A stretch of 14,471 nucleotides of DNA from B1-G15 sp964346135 (lineage in GTDB: Archaea; Thermoproteota; Bathyarchaeia; Bathyarchaeales; Bathyarchaeaceae), in contig CAYFTS010000085.1 in assembly GCA_964346135.1 (NCBI GenBank), positions 1 to 14,471 on the forward strand, written 5' to 3'. Each line of letters begins with the position of its first letter. The first letter of the stretch is position 1. The notes beneath the pieces are model-generated. The model was not told where the DNA came from and ran no database searches. It saw only the letters and a program-made list of their open reading frames with translations. The position numbers were made by a program, and so were the translations under genes. Positions 1 to 5,905 of this stretch are shown here, one piece after another.

Positions 1-91
1 AGGAGCAGTAGAGAAGGAACTAAAAAAGTTTGGCATAACAGTTTCAAAACCAGTCTTAGCTATAATATGCAATAAGTGCAAGTCTACTTAA
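1..91 (+). CDS. C-terminal end of an unknown protein (partial)
   Basis: The frame beginning at base 2 is open for 29 codons and stops with TAA at 89-91. The tail is lysine-rich (EKELKKFGITVSKP) and ends in CNKC, a CxxC pair that could be half of a zinc site. Amino-acid composition looks like real archaeal protein. The frame starting at base 1 is also open to base 75, so the choice rests on composition only. The gene starts outside the window and its function cannot be told. Confidence 0.45.
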   Translation, partial: GAVEKELKKFGITVSKPVLAIICNKCKST

Positions 92-253
92 CTATAATAG
101 AAGAATGAAGCTTAAGCTAGGGAAATGATGTGGTATTCTACCTCTTTCCCATGCGACTTATCTATAACGTGTGCTTAGAAGAAGAGATGCTGAGTAGTGT
201 TTACTTCATCTTGCTTGATATTTGTATATAATGAAGATGTGGGATTTTGCTGG

Positions 254-943
254 TTACATTGGCAGTGCTATGACGGTCAATGACCTCTCGATTACCACAC
301 CCGCGTCAGTTCCACCCTCAACCTTCCATTGAATTTTGACTGTATGTGTGCTTGCGCTGATATCTGGCAGGTTCCATGTGAAGGAGTAAGTGCCCTTGGT
401 TAATTTGGTTCCTTCTGTTAAGACTATTTCTACTGGAATAGGAATAGCCTCATCAGGCGTAGCTTCATCAGCAATAGCTCGCACCAGAATAGAGTCTCCA
501 AGTACCTCCACATAAGCAGTTGCACTGAACACAATTATTATGTGACTCGTTCTCGCCAAAGTTATGCTCACTGACATGTCGGGCATGTCGATCCATGTCG
601 TTGATGTTGTCGCTGCCAAATCTGGGTGATAAGTGTAGCTGAACGGAATCGCTTGGGATGTGAGCTTGAGATTGGTAACTGCGCCATCAGCTATGTCTGC
701 TGCAGTTAGGGTTCCATCCAGTATTTTGGCTGAGGTAACGTTTCCATCTGCCAACTTAGCAGTTATAACGGCGCTGTCTGCAATTTTAGCTGTGGTAACT
801 GCTCTATCACTGATATGAGTAGTTCCGAATGGGAAAATGTTTGGCGCTACATAAACGACAGCTAAAGTAGTAATCAAAGTCAGAATCCAAGTTACAACAA
901 TTACGGAAATCACCTTCTTTCTCGAAATTGCTCCTTCAGACAT
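254..943 (-). CDS. Membrane-anchored surface protein with decapeptide repeats
   Basis: The start is fixed by a very strong Shine-Dalgarno, AGGAGGTGAT at 956-947, three bases before ATG. Residues 10-33 form one hydrophobic segment (signal anchor). Residues about 46-95 are five imperfect 10-residue repeats of the type D-x-A-V-T-T-A-K-I-A. Such repeats occur in fibre-like proteins, including phage tail fibres and trimeric surface proteins. The rest (about 100-229) is rich in beta-prone residues and Thr/Ser and probably folds as a beta sandwich. The likely place is outside the cell, held by the N-terminal segment. It is divergent from another secreted protein at 1139, with a shared AT-rich promoter region between them. 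The exact family and ligand are unknown; a viral-derived fibre is an alternative. Confidence 0.75.
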   Translation of the reverse strand: MSEGAISRKKVISVIVVTWILTLITTLAVVYVAPNIFPFGTTHISDRAVTTAKIADSAVITAKLADGNVTSAKILDGTLTAADIADGAVTNLKLTSQAIPFSYTYHPDLAATTSTTWIDMPDMSVSITLARTSHIIIVFSATAYVEVLGDSILVRAIADEATPDEAIPIPVEIVLTEGTKLTKGTYSFTWNLPDISASTHTVKIQWKVEGGTDAGVVIERSLTVIALPM

Positions 944-1138
944 AACATCACCTCCTATCTTCTTAGTTTGACTACTGATTCATTTCAAGTAGCATTAATA
1001 ATTTAAGGAGAAATGTTCCATAGAACAAAAATATTATGTGTTACCTCACTATGTTCCTATCTCTGTACTTATAGAAGATTGTTTCGTAAATTAGAAATAC
1101 GAGTTACTACAATGGTTAGAGGGGGGAAGGGATAGTTA

Positions 1139-1828
1139 GTGAAAGAAAAGAAGTATCTGCTAGTTTTTGTTGTTCTTCTTATGTTTCCATCTGGTCTCGT
1201 GATGGCTAATGTACCTATAAAGGCTCAAGAACCATACGTTAAAGTCTATGTTGATCAACCTCTTGGATACATACCTGGAGTGCCAGAAGGTGGTCATGTT
1301 GTGGTTGACATATGCATTGAAATAAGTGGAATACTTGACGATAGTCCTGAAGGTATTGTTGGTTGGGCACTGAGAGTATGTGTTGATCCTAACGTTCTTG
1401 AATTTATAAGAGCCACTTCAGGAATGCCTGGCTACTTGCTATATGATTATGGAGACATACTCCCCCCAGGATACGAGCCAATGCTGGATATCATTCCACC
1501 CCAACCTCCTTCAGGTTGCTTAGATGCTACTGAGGTGCTTTTTCCTATACCTCCTGGTGGAGCAGGTGAATTTTGGAGTGGTTATAAATTGATAACGATT
1601 CTGTACAGGTCAAAATCAGAGATTGCATATTCTCTGATAGATCTTAGAAATGTAGAATACATGACTCCAGATGCAGTTTGGCATCCAGTTGATGAGGCAA
1701 TTGATGGGCATTATAATTTACCTCCAGTTCCAGAGTTTCCATTAGGGCTAGCATTAGAGATACTTTTCATGCCAGTTATCATTTACATATTCTGGAGGAG
1801 TAAACAAAGAAAGAAACTGTTACACTAA
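1139..1828 (+). CDS. Secreted protein with cohesin-like domain and PEF-type C-terminal sorting signal
   Basis: The GTG start follows a purine-rich GGGGGGAAGGG stretch; the in-frame ATG further up (1112) runs into a TAG. Residues 5-23 are a signal peptide. Residues 33-190 are beta-rich, with a stretch (GIVGWALRVCVDPNVLEF) resembling the cohesin/dockerin-associated surface fold that many archaeal exported proteins carry; this is a resemblance, not a proven match. The end has VPEFP (197-201), a hydrophobic segment (202-219) and a basic tail, the layout of archaeosortase-type PEF-CTERM substrates. The protein is therefore probably exported, then cleaved and lipid-linked or kept as a membrane anchor. 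Function beyond surface display is unknown. Confidence 0.75.
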   Translation: MKEKKYLLVFVVLLMFPSGLVMANVPIKAQEPYVKVYVDQPLGYIPGVPEGGHVVVDICIEISGILDDSPEGIVGWALRVCVDPNVLEFIRATSGMPGYLLYDYGDILPPGYEPMLDIIPPQPPSGCLDATEVLFPIPPGGAGEFWSGYKLITILYRSKSEIAYSLIDLRNVEYMTPDAVWHPVDEAIDGHYNLPPVPEFPLGLALEILFMPVIIYIFWRSKQRKKLLH

Positions 1829-1869
1829 GGCTCTAAATAGTTCTTTAGATTCTGCTCGAATTTATTAAT

Positions 1870-1901
1870 ATAGGATTTTTCCTATCCTTAATAATTTAAG
1901 G
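1870..1901 (+). terminator. Two adjacent small inverted repeats after the surface-protein gene
   Basis: ATAGGA-TTTT-TCCTAT (1870-1885) is followed directly by CCTTAA-TAAT-TTAAGG (1886-1901). They lie about 45 bases after the stop of the 1139-1828 gene in a T/A-rich stretch, fitting a transcription end. Archaeal termination mainly needs T-runs, so the hairpins may be incidental. The rest of 1829-2044 shows no gene I can support. Confidence 0.3.
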
Positions 1902-2044
1902 CAAACACCAAGGCGAACCTGATGGGTCTTCCCCCTACTGTGTGGTCAGATATTGAATAGAAAGTTCACTTAGGTGTATTCGGTGAGAATCTTCAATTGT
2001 ACGTGCATTAAAGACATGAATATCCAGTGCGCAGGCACAATTTA

Positions 2045-2401
2045 TCAGGTGTCACTCAGTTTGAGCATACACCCCACTACTTTTGAACAAATTAGACATT
2101 CTTGTGGAACAGGAGTATTCTCAGGGCGGTTCGCCAAATATCCAAAATGATGAATACATGGTGAAGAGTCTTTTTCTCTCTTCTCTGGTGGTTCAACTGG
2201 AGGCTTTTCTATTTCCTTCTTTTCCTCTTCTTTCTCTTGGGGTTCAGCGTTCGCGGGCTCCATGTCTAATTTGATGAAGCAGTGAGGACAAGCGTAGTAC
2301 TGTTCCTCTGCTGCCGCCCAATTATTCAAGAGAACAGGCTCTTCGATCTTACTGTTGCATTTAGGATTTGGACAAACAAATACTTCGGATTCTTTTGGCA
2401 A
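2045..2401 (-). CDS. Zinc-ribbon protein, two cysteine clusters joined by a charged linker
   Basis: This 118-residue protein has an N-terminal zinc ribbon (C10, C15, C38, C41), a highly charged Glu/Lys/Pro linker (about 48-80), and a second cysteine cluster near the C terminus (C82, H84/H85, C102, C105, C111). The start is TTG with a weak GATGAG upstream; no ATG lies in a better place. The layout suggests two metal-binding ends held apart by a flexible linker, which could bind nucleic acid or a partner protein. It follows the acidic microprotein on the same strand at about 220 bases, so a shared transcript is possible but not shown. No family name can be given. Confidence 0.7.
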   Translation of the reverse strand: MPKESEVFVCPNPKCNSKIEEPVLLNNWAAAEEQYYACPHCFIKLDMEPANAEPQEKEEEKKEIEKPPVEPPEKREKDSSPCIHHFGYLANRPENTPVPQECLICSKVVGCMLKLSDT

Positions 2402-2617
2402 TTTTTCTCATCGTTGGTTTTCCGTTATTAAATCAAGATTTAATTCAAGTATATACGTCTAATGAAGTCAAAATATATAGCACAATTATAATTAGATGCG
2501 TGCATACAAAGTCGAATAAAAAGCTTCATGAATGTACAAAATAACATTATAGTCACCTACGTAAAAACTTGATATATATAAAAATCATGTCCAAAAAAAA
2601 CGCTGTGTTAAAATCTT

Positions 2618-2698
2618 TTACCATTCTTCATCTTCTTCTTCATCTTCTTCTTCATCTTCTTCTTCATCTTCTTCCCATTCCCAGTCTTCTTCAACCAT
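2618..2698 (-). CDS. Acidic microprotein, 26 residues
   Basis: ATG at 2698-2696 is preceded by GGGAGGTGA (2712-2704) with a 5-base spacer, one of the best ribosome binding sites in the window. The 26 codons end with TAA at 2620-2618. The product begins MVEEDWEWEE, continues as repeats of D-E-E-E, and ends in Trp. Nineteen residues are Glu or Asp by type, three are Trp, and there is no Lys or Arg. A TATA-like CTATATTT lies some 30 bases before the ribosome site. It is too short for usual ORF callers. The strong SD argues for translation; the low-complexity 12-base repeat argues for caution. Function is unknown; nucleic-acid mimicry or binding to a basic protein are only guesses. Confidence 0.55.
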   Translation of the reverse strand: MVEEDWEWEEDEEEDEEEDEEEDEEW

Positions 2699-2703
2699 GC
2701 TTT

Positions 2704-2712
2704 TCACCTCCC
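2704..2712 (-). promoter_or_regulatory. Strong Shine-Dalgarno of the acidic microprotein
   Basis: GGGAGGTGA is complementary to the archaeal 16S rRNA tail over at least eight bases and sits five bases before an ATG. It is the main evidence that the short acidic frame is translated. Confidence 0.6.
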
Positions 2713-2840
2713 TTTGATTTCTAAGAAATATAGCGGCAAATCCAGTTGGTAATAAGTTTTTCTCTGTTCGTATACTTATTTTTAATTACTAAAAATGTAG
2801 TTCTTAGACTCTTGTCTCTTTCAATTATTTTCAGGTGAAC

Positions 2841-3410
2841 TTACTCTCTGAATAACATCCTTGAAATTGCGTGTGTATTTTCGGAGTTCTCAATAAACAT
2901 GTTAAAATATTTCTTTGTCAGTTTCCTGACTTTTTCTTCGTCACTTGCGTATTTTACGTGTAGAAACTCGTGTATTAAGGCGGCCTGAGCTCTGTATTCA
3001 ATGTAGGACAGAGTCTTATCTTTCCCGTATTTTCGCGTTAGTTTCTGACAAGATTCGAACCTTTTTGGATAGATGAAGATTCGAGATTTGTTTTTGCATC
3101 TTCCAGCAAGTCCGTTTCCGTTCTCCTTTCGGAAAGGAAAGACTCGGACTTGGACATCTTTAACTATATTTTCTTCTATCTCTTCTCTTCTCATTATCCA
3201 TTTCAGGAATTTTTGGAACCGCGGATTTCTCAAAGCTCTCAAGACAAAACCGGCATACTTAATGTAGAACCGAAAGTTTTCAAAGGATTTAGCGACTTTT
3301 TGTGGGTGAGCAACCTTTCTGATTTTGCCTGATGTCTTTGGCCTATGGATTTCAACTAACATGTGCATCTTAACCTTTTTCATTTGCGAGTTTGCAATTG
3401 TCACATGCAT
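2841..3410 (-). CDS. Putative HExxH zinc metallopeptidase-like protein
   Basis: Residues 147-151 read HEFLH, the HExxH zinc-binding pattern, at the start of a helix, with acidic residues at 157-159 that could give the third ligand. The first 80 residues are basic (many Lys/Arg/His), which may mean nucleic acid contact. There is no signal peptide or membrane segment, so it is probably cytoplasmic. The ATG at 3410 is used here; ATGs at codons 10, 15 and 17 are also possible and no clear ribosome site decides. HExxH alone is weak evidence for protease activity, so the substrate is unknown. Confidence 0.6.
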   Translation of the reverse strand: MHVTIANSQMKKVKMHMLVEIHRPKTSGKIRKVAHPQKVAKSFENFRFYIKYAGFVLRALRNPRFQKFLKWIMRREEIEENIVKDVQVRVFPFRKENGNGLAGRCKNKSRIFIYPKRFESCQKLTRKYGKDKTLSYIEYRAQAALIHEFLHVKYASDEEKVRKLTKKYFNMFIENSENTHAISRMLFRE

Positions 3411-3493
3411 GAATCAGCGTTATACATATGTTTTTCCAGGGTAATAAATGTTTAGAAAATTAAACAAATGTTGCCATTATCTACACAGACGTT

Positions 3494-3505
3494 AAACATA
3501 AATAC
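3494..3505 (+). promoter_or_regulatory. TATA box for a leaderless transcript
   Basis: AACATAAATACT is centred about 28 bases before the ATG at 3529, with no ribosome site between. This is the usual geometry of leaderless archaeal mRNAs, so transcription probably starts at or next to the ATG. Confidence 0.5.
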
Positions 3506-3528
3506 TCATCGTCAGTCCCTTTATTTGT

Positions 3529-3810
3529 ATGAAAAAATTAAACAAGCTATTTGGTCCATCAAAATATCTGATTGTTCTTGACTTGTTCCTTCAAAATTCA
3601 GAAGAGTTTATGAACCTGAGAGAAATCGCTAGGAGAATAGATAAGAACCCTGCGAGTATTATGAAAGTTCTTCCCAGCCTCGTCAACAGAGACTACATAT
3701 CTCGCACCAAGATAGGGGCAAAAGTAGTTGCCTACAAACTAAACAAAAACAACAAAAAAGTGAAACTTCTGTTAGAGTTTCTTCAGAAGCTTGAGGAGGA
3801 AGAGCACTGA
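3529..3810 (+). CDS. Winged-helix transcriptional regulator
   Basis: This 93-residue protein has the layout of a small winged helix: helix 1 (about 11-23), then NLREIARRIDKNPASIMKVL (29-48) as the helix-turn-helix, then SLVNRDYISRTK leading into the wing and a C-terminal amphipathic helix (about 73-92) suited to dimerisation. This matches the MarR/ArsR-like HTH group of archaeal regulators; targets cannot be told. It appears leaderless. It ends at the edge of the recombinase remnant behind tRNA-Val and lies close to the integration site, but it is outside the element's att repeats, so it counts as a chromosomal gene. Confidence 0.75.
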   Translation: MKKLNKLFGPSKYLIVLDLFLQNSEEFMNLREIARRIDKNPASIMKVLPSLVNRDYISRTKIGAKVVAYKLNKNNKKVKLLLEFLQKLEEEEH

Positions 3811-3918
3811 AGCTGCACGCTTGAAGCATACGCTCTCAACGTAGAATCAGCATAACCTTCCTTCTTCAACTGCCAAATAGTGCTCAAAATTTTGGATGAA
3901 AAGTTACGAGACCATGTA
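3811..3918 (-). pseudogene. N-terminal remnant of a tyrosine recombinase behind tRNA-Val
   Basis: On the minus strand the stretch directly after the tRNA-Val 3' end reads, in one frame, T-W-S-R-N-F-S-S-K-I-L and then STIWQLKKEGYADSTLRAY. The pattern W-x-L-K-K-E-G-Y-A-x-S-T-x-R-x-Y is the typical first helix pair of the core-binding domain of archaeal XerC/SSV-type integrases. It ends after about 35 codons where the convergent regulator gene begins, and the catalytic domain is missing. The frame is also open back into the tRNA. I read it as the scar of an older element inserted at tRNA-Val, from a different integrase than the one at 7592-8479. The short length keeps this uncertain. Confidence 0.5.
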
Positions 3919-3996
3919 TGGTGGGCCGGGCCGGACTTGAACCAGCGACCTTCTGCACGTCAAGCAGATGTCCTAACCGGGCTAGACTACCGGCCC
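3919..3996 (-). tRNA. tRNA-Val (GAC)
   Basis: The full cloverleaf can be drawn on the minus strand: acceptor GGGCCGG/CCGGCCC, D stem GTCT/GGAC, anticodon stem TCTGC/GCAGA with loop TTGACGT (anticodon GAC, Val), T stem GCTGG/CCGGC with loop TTCAAGT, discriminator A at 3922. The bases after it (3921-3919) give an encoded CCA. No intron is present. It is divergent from tRNA-Ala, with both promoters in 3997-4091. Confidence 0.95.
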
Positions 3997-4091
3997 TTTT
4001 TTTGATCCTTTGCATATAGATGTTCTGAGCTATTAGGGTCTTAAAGATATTTGGCAAAATGCTTAATAGTTTTCTCGTTAGGTATGGGTTT
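3997..4091. promoter_or_regulatory. Divergent promoter region of the two tRNA genes
   Basis: The 95 bases between tRNA-Val and tRNA-Ala hold a TATA-like CTTAATAG (about 4061-4068) some 25-30 bases before tRNA-Ala and, on the minus strand, CTATATGC (about 4020-4013) before tRNA-Val. A run of T on plus (A on minus) directly precedes tRNA-Val. Confidence 0.5.
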
Positions 4092-4362
4092 GGGCGGGTA
4101 GATCAGCCTGGAATGATCGCGACGTTGGCATCGTCGAGGTCCGGGGTTCAAATCCCCGCCCGTCCACATCATGCGGAAGGGACGAGCTTCGCTCGTCGGT
4201 ATACCCTACGTTAGGCATGGATTTAGTTTTCCTTTGCTCCAAGGCTTCTATTGCCTCTTTCAAGGCATTTTCACAAGTTTTCGAGATGTTCAGCCCAATT
4301 TCTTTGGCTCTGTCGATAATTTCACCGTCAATTCTTATGCTCGTCATCCTCTTTTTTCCCAT
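4078..4362 (-). CDS. Int(N): ribbon-helix-helix first part of the split integrase
   Basis: The ATG at 4362 is preceded by GGGTGA at a proper distance. Residues 6-12 (MTSIRID) form a beta strand, 13-24 a first helix (GEIIDRAKEIGL) and 25-43 a second helix, the ribbon-helix-helix fold of CcdA-type antitoxins and small repressors. A linker follows, then residues 66-81 encoded by the att core, then 13 residues encoded by the 5' half of tRNA-Ala before TAA. In the excised circle the frame would not enter the tRNA 5' half but continue into the recombinase at 8432. In the integrated state the 94-residue product would keep the RHH part only and could act as a DNA-binding protein on its own promoter. 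Alternatively it is a stand-alone antitoxin-like gene that happens to overlap attL. Confidence 0.75.
   Translation of the reverse strand: MGKKRMTSIRIDGEIIDRAKEIGLNISKTCENALKEAIEALEQRKTKSMPNVGYTDERSSSLPHDVDGRGFEPRTSTMPTSRSFQADLPAQTHT
4092..4166 (+). tRNA. tRNA-Ala (GGC), host gene of the integration, rebuilt by attL
   Basis: Acceptor GGGCGGG/CCCGTCC includes the G3-U70 pair that marks tRNA-Ala. D stem GATC/GATC, anticodon stem CGACG/CGTCG with loop TTGGCAT (anticodon GGC), T stem CGGGG/CCCCG with loop TTCAAAT, discriminator A at 4166. No intron and no encoded CCA (the next bases are CAT). The 3' part from 4121 onward is supplied by the integrated element, whose core matches the tRNA exactly, so the gene stays functional. 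Confidence 0.95.
4121..4167 (+). repeat. attL: 47-bp core inside tRNA-Ala
   Basis: This is identical to 8433-8479 and runs from the anticodon stem to one base past the discriminator. Identity breaks one base before (C against T) and one base after (A against T). It is the site where the element joined the chromosome; read on minus it encodes the integrase linker G-R-G-F-E-P-R-T-S-T-M-P-T-S. Confidence 0.9.
4181..4197. repeat. Perfect 7-bp hairpin beside attL
   Basis: GACGAGC-TTC-GCTCGTC begins 14 bases after the att core, on the element side, within the Int(N) linker codons. It may be an accessory recombinase site or an RNA hairpin downstream of tRNA-Ala. No matching hairpin lies inside the element at attR. 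Confidence 0.5.
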
Positions 4363-4384
4363 TTCAATTCACCCAATATATTAA

Positions 4385-4406
4385 TGTATATAATTGTATA
4401 TAACAA
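4385..4406 (-). promoter_or_regulatory. Promoter/operator of the RHH-integrase gene
   Basis: TGTATATAA occurs twice (4385-4393 and 4395-4403), exactly ten bases apart, so both copies face the same side of the helix. The second lies in a TTGT-ATATA-ACAA inverted repeat (4394-4406). On minus this is TATA-rich and 25-40 bases before the ATG at 4362, so it is both the likely TATA box and a likely operator. Such spacing suits cooperative RHH dimers, which suggests self-control by the RHH domain (inference). Confidence 0.5.
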
Positions 4407-4544
4407 TATCTATACTCGTGCGCGCACAAAGGTGAAGGTTAATGCATGCATGCCTTCAAATCTGCTATGGCTTTGTGTGAATGTGTGAGCTCAAATTATT
4501 AATGCCACTTGAAAACAATATCATTCTAATTAACTCTGTTTATT

Positions 4545-4928
4545 GTGAGCTTGAAGCCAATGAATGTAGACGAAGAAGCTAAGCTCTTTTATCTTAAAGA
4601 GAAGCTTGATGATGTCAAGAGGAAGCAGAAGTATGTTGCGTTAGTGCTACTAATTCTGCCCTTTTTCGTATTTCTTATGTGGGATGTAGTTACAGAAACA
4701 TTTGATCTTGGCCTATTTTTCATAGCGGTGATTGCTGGAGGCACGTTTTCAACTATCGTGTCAAGTTACTACGGGGAAAGGACAAGGCGCATAACACGAC
4801 AAATAGAAAGAATGGGTTTTAGAACAGCATGCGTAAACTGCAAAAAAGAAATACCGCAAGAAGATTTTAAATTCTGTCCTTACTGTGGAACTGGACTTGC
4901 CCGCAGTACGCAAACATCCCCACCGTGA
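4545..4928 (+). CDS. Two-helix membrane protein with C-terminal zinc ribbon
   Basis: The 127 residues comprise a charged helix (8-29), two membrane segments (about 30-49 and 53-75), a basic stretch (79-90) and a zinc ribbon with C96, C99, C111 and C114 (CVNC and CPYC). The zinc ribbon is probably cytoplasmic, given the basic residues next to it. Start is GTG at 4545; ATG at 4560 is possible. A TTATTAAT TATA-like box lies near 4494-4501. It is the only plus-strand gene of the element. It could be a membrane-bound regulator or partition/anchor protein; no specific family is recognised. Confidence 0.7.
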   Translation: MSLKPMNVDEEAKLFYLKEKLDDVKRKQKYVALVLLILPFFVFLMWDVVTETFDLGLFFIAVIAGGTFSTIVSSYYGERTRRITRQIERMGFRTACVNCKKEIPQEDFKFCPYCGTGLARSTQTSPP

Positions 4929-4975
4929 ACTGCATACCTGCATTTACCAATTTGCCTGCCCGCATGCAATGACAG

Positions 4976-5557
4976 CTATGATTTCGCAACTTCAGACGTG
5001 TCACTCGAACCGATCAGGTGTGCACCGAAACCAATTATCCATAGCAAAGCTGGATAGGCAATCATGCGTTCCATTCCTCCCTTACCTAACCCAAGATAGG
5101 TTCCAGAAAATGTGAGAGCAATAGCCAAGAGTGCCAGTGCTCCTAATAGAACGGAAAGGTAAGAGAGCGGTGGTTTCTGCAGTCTGTAGGACCAGATAGC
5201 GGATACGCCTCCGAATAGGAAAGTTATCAAAGAGAAGATGGCATGTAATACCATAACGTCCTCTGTGAACAATCCGACTCCAATTGCACCTATACTCGTT
5301 ATCGCCGTTAGAATAGAGAAAAGTCTGGAATTGAATGCTCGTTGAATGAAGTAGGTTCCAATGATCCCGAACACACCTAATAGAAACACTGACGAGTTGA
5401 AGATAAGAGCGGAGGGTCCAATTCCCAAATCACTTATCCAATTCTCTGAAGTACTGTAGTCCGGGTAAAGCGCTTCTGCGATGATTATTCCTAAAACACA
5501 CTGGACGCCACCGACAAATAAAAGCAAACCTGCAATCCTTTTGTTGTCATACTTCAT
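4976..5557 (-). CDS. DUF998 family membrane protein
   Basis: ATG at 5557 (MKYDNKRIAGLLLF) is preferred over the longer frame from 5602, whose first 15 residues look non-coding and overlap the HTH frame upstream. About 193 residues with six hydrophobic segments. The pattern of a first helix, a loop with SENWISDLGIGPSA, then paired helices is typical of DUF998. The S-x-x-x-N-x-I-S-D-L-G loop is the family's conserved part. Function of DUF998 is not established. It begins 25 bases after the stop of the HTH frame, so the two are probably one unit. Its place inside an integrated element is unusual; it may be a cargo gene or serve in envelope interaction. Confidence 0.75.
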   Translation of the reverse strand: MKYDNKRIAGLLLFVGGVQCVLGIIIAEALYPDYSTSENWISDLGIGPSALIFNSSVFLLGVFGIIGTYFIQRAFNSRLFSILTAITSIGAIGVGLFTEDVMVLHAIFSLITFLFGGVSAIWSYRLQKPPLSYLSVLLGALALLAIALTFSGTYLGLGKGGMERMIAYPALLWIIGFGAHLIGSSDTSEVAKS

Positions 5558-5582
5558 GGTAAGATGTATATGCCTTGACTTG

Positions 5583-5753
5583 TTAAAACTTGCGGCATGC
5601 ACGCATCCAATCTTGTTCCTTTTCGAATTTCGGCAAGCTCTCCTTGGTTTCCTTTTGGTGTTTCTCTATTTCTCGTAGAATTCTATTCACTCCCCTCACA
5701 GTTATTCCAAGGAGCTTTGCGATTTGGTATTTTGGTATTTTATTTTTCTTCAA
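5583..5753 (-). CDS. Small helix-turn-helix protein, uncertain start
   Basis: The minus frame is open from 5801 to the TAA at 5585-5583. It contains KYQIAKLLGITVRGVNRIL, a clear helix-turn-helix (helix 2 'IAKLLGI', turn 'T', recognition helix 'RGVNRILREIE'), and then a charged C-terminal helix. No ATG or GTG precedes the motif in frame; TTG at 5753 (LKKNKIPKY) is the only usual start upstream, giving 56 residues. AGGAG at 5804-5800 sits upstream without a matching start codon, so a lost start or a rare start codon is possible. It lies directly before DUF998 and behind one of the three palindromes. It is a candidate regulator of the element. Confidence 0.45.
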   Translation of the reverse strand: MKKNKIPKYQIAKLLGITVRGVNRILREIEKHQKETKESLPKFEKEQDWMRACRKF

Positions 5754-5861
5754 GAAGTTGACCAGATCATCGATATGAGACTCTATTGTGAACGTATGCT
5801 CCTATAGAAGAATAGAACGTTATTATTTGGCTAAAGCAACCCCTTCTGTTCACACGAAATC

Positions 5862-5876
5862 TATGCATATTGCATA
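5862..5876. promoter_or_regulatory. Element palindrome copy A
   Basis: TATGCA-TAT-TGCATA, upstream of the HTH-DUF998 unit by about 60-120 bases depending on the true start and about 35 bases before a TATA-like AAATAAT (5830-5824). On minus it reads ATATGCA-ATA-TGCATA, the same arms and 3-base spacer as copies B and C. Confidence 0.55.
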
Positions 5877-5905
5877 TGAAAAAAAAGAAGGAGAAGAAGT
5901 AGCCT

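Noticed and set aside
124..194. Possible C/D box small RNA (ATGATG ... CTGA)
   Set aside because: No internal D'/C' boxes, no terminal stem, and the first box is imperfect.
995..1901. TTAATAATTTAAGG found at 995-1008 and 1888-1901
   Set aside because: Fourteen A/T-rich bases can repeat by chance, and the two places (promoter region and gene end) share no role.
2630..2698. CRISPR-like repeat array in the CTTCTTCAT region
   Set aside because: It is a simple 12-base coding repeat without spacers; no CRISPR array is present in the window.
2587..2721. Plus-strand frame opposite the acidic microprotein, giving a His/Leu repeat peptide, with a TATATATAAAA stretch just upstream
   Set aside because: The TATA-like stretch is only about ten bases from the ATG, there is no ribosome site, and the repeat is the mirror of the GAA/GAT codons. 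The minus-strand frame has a far better ribosome site.
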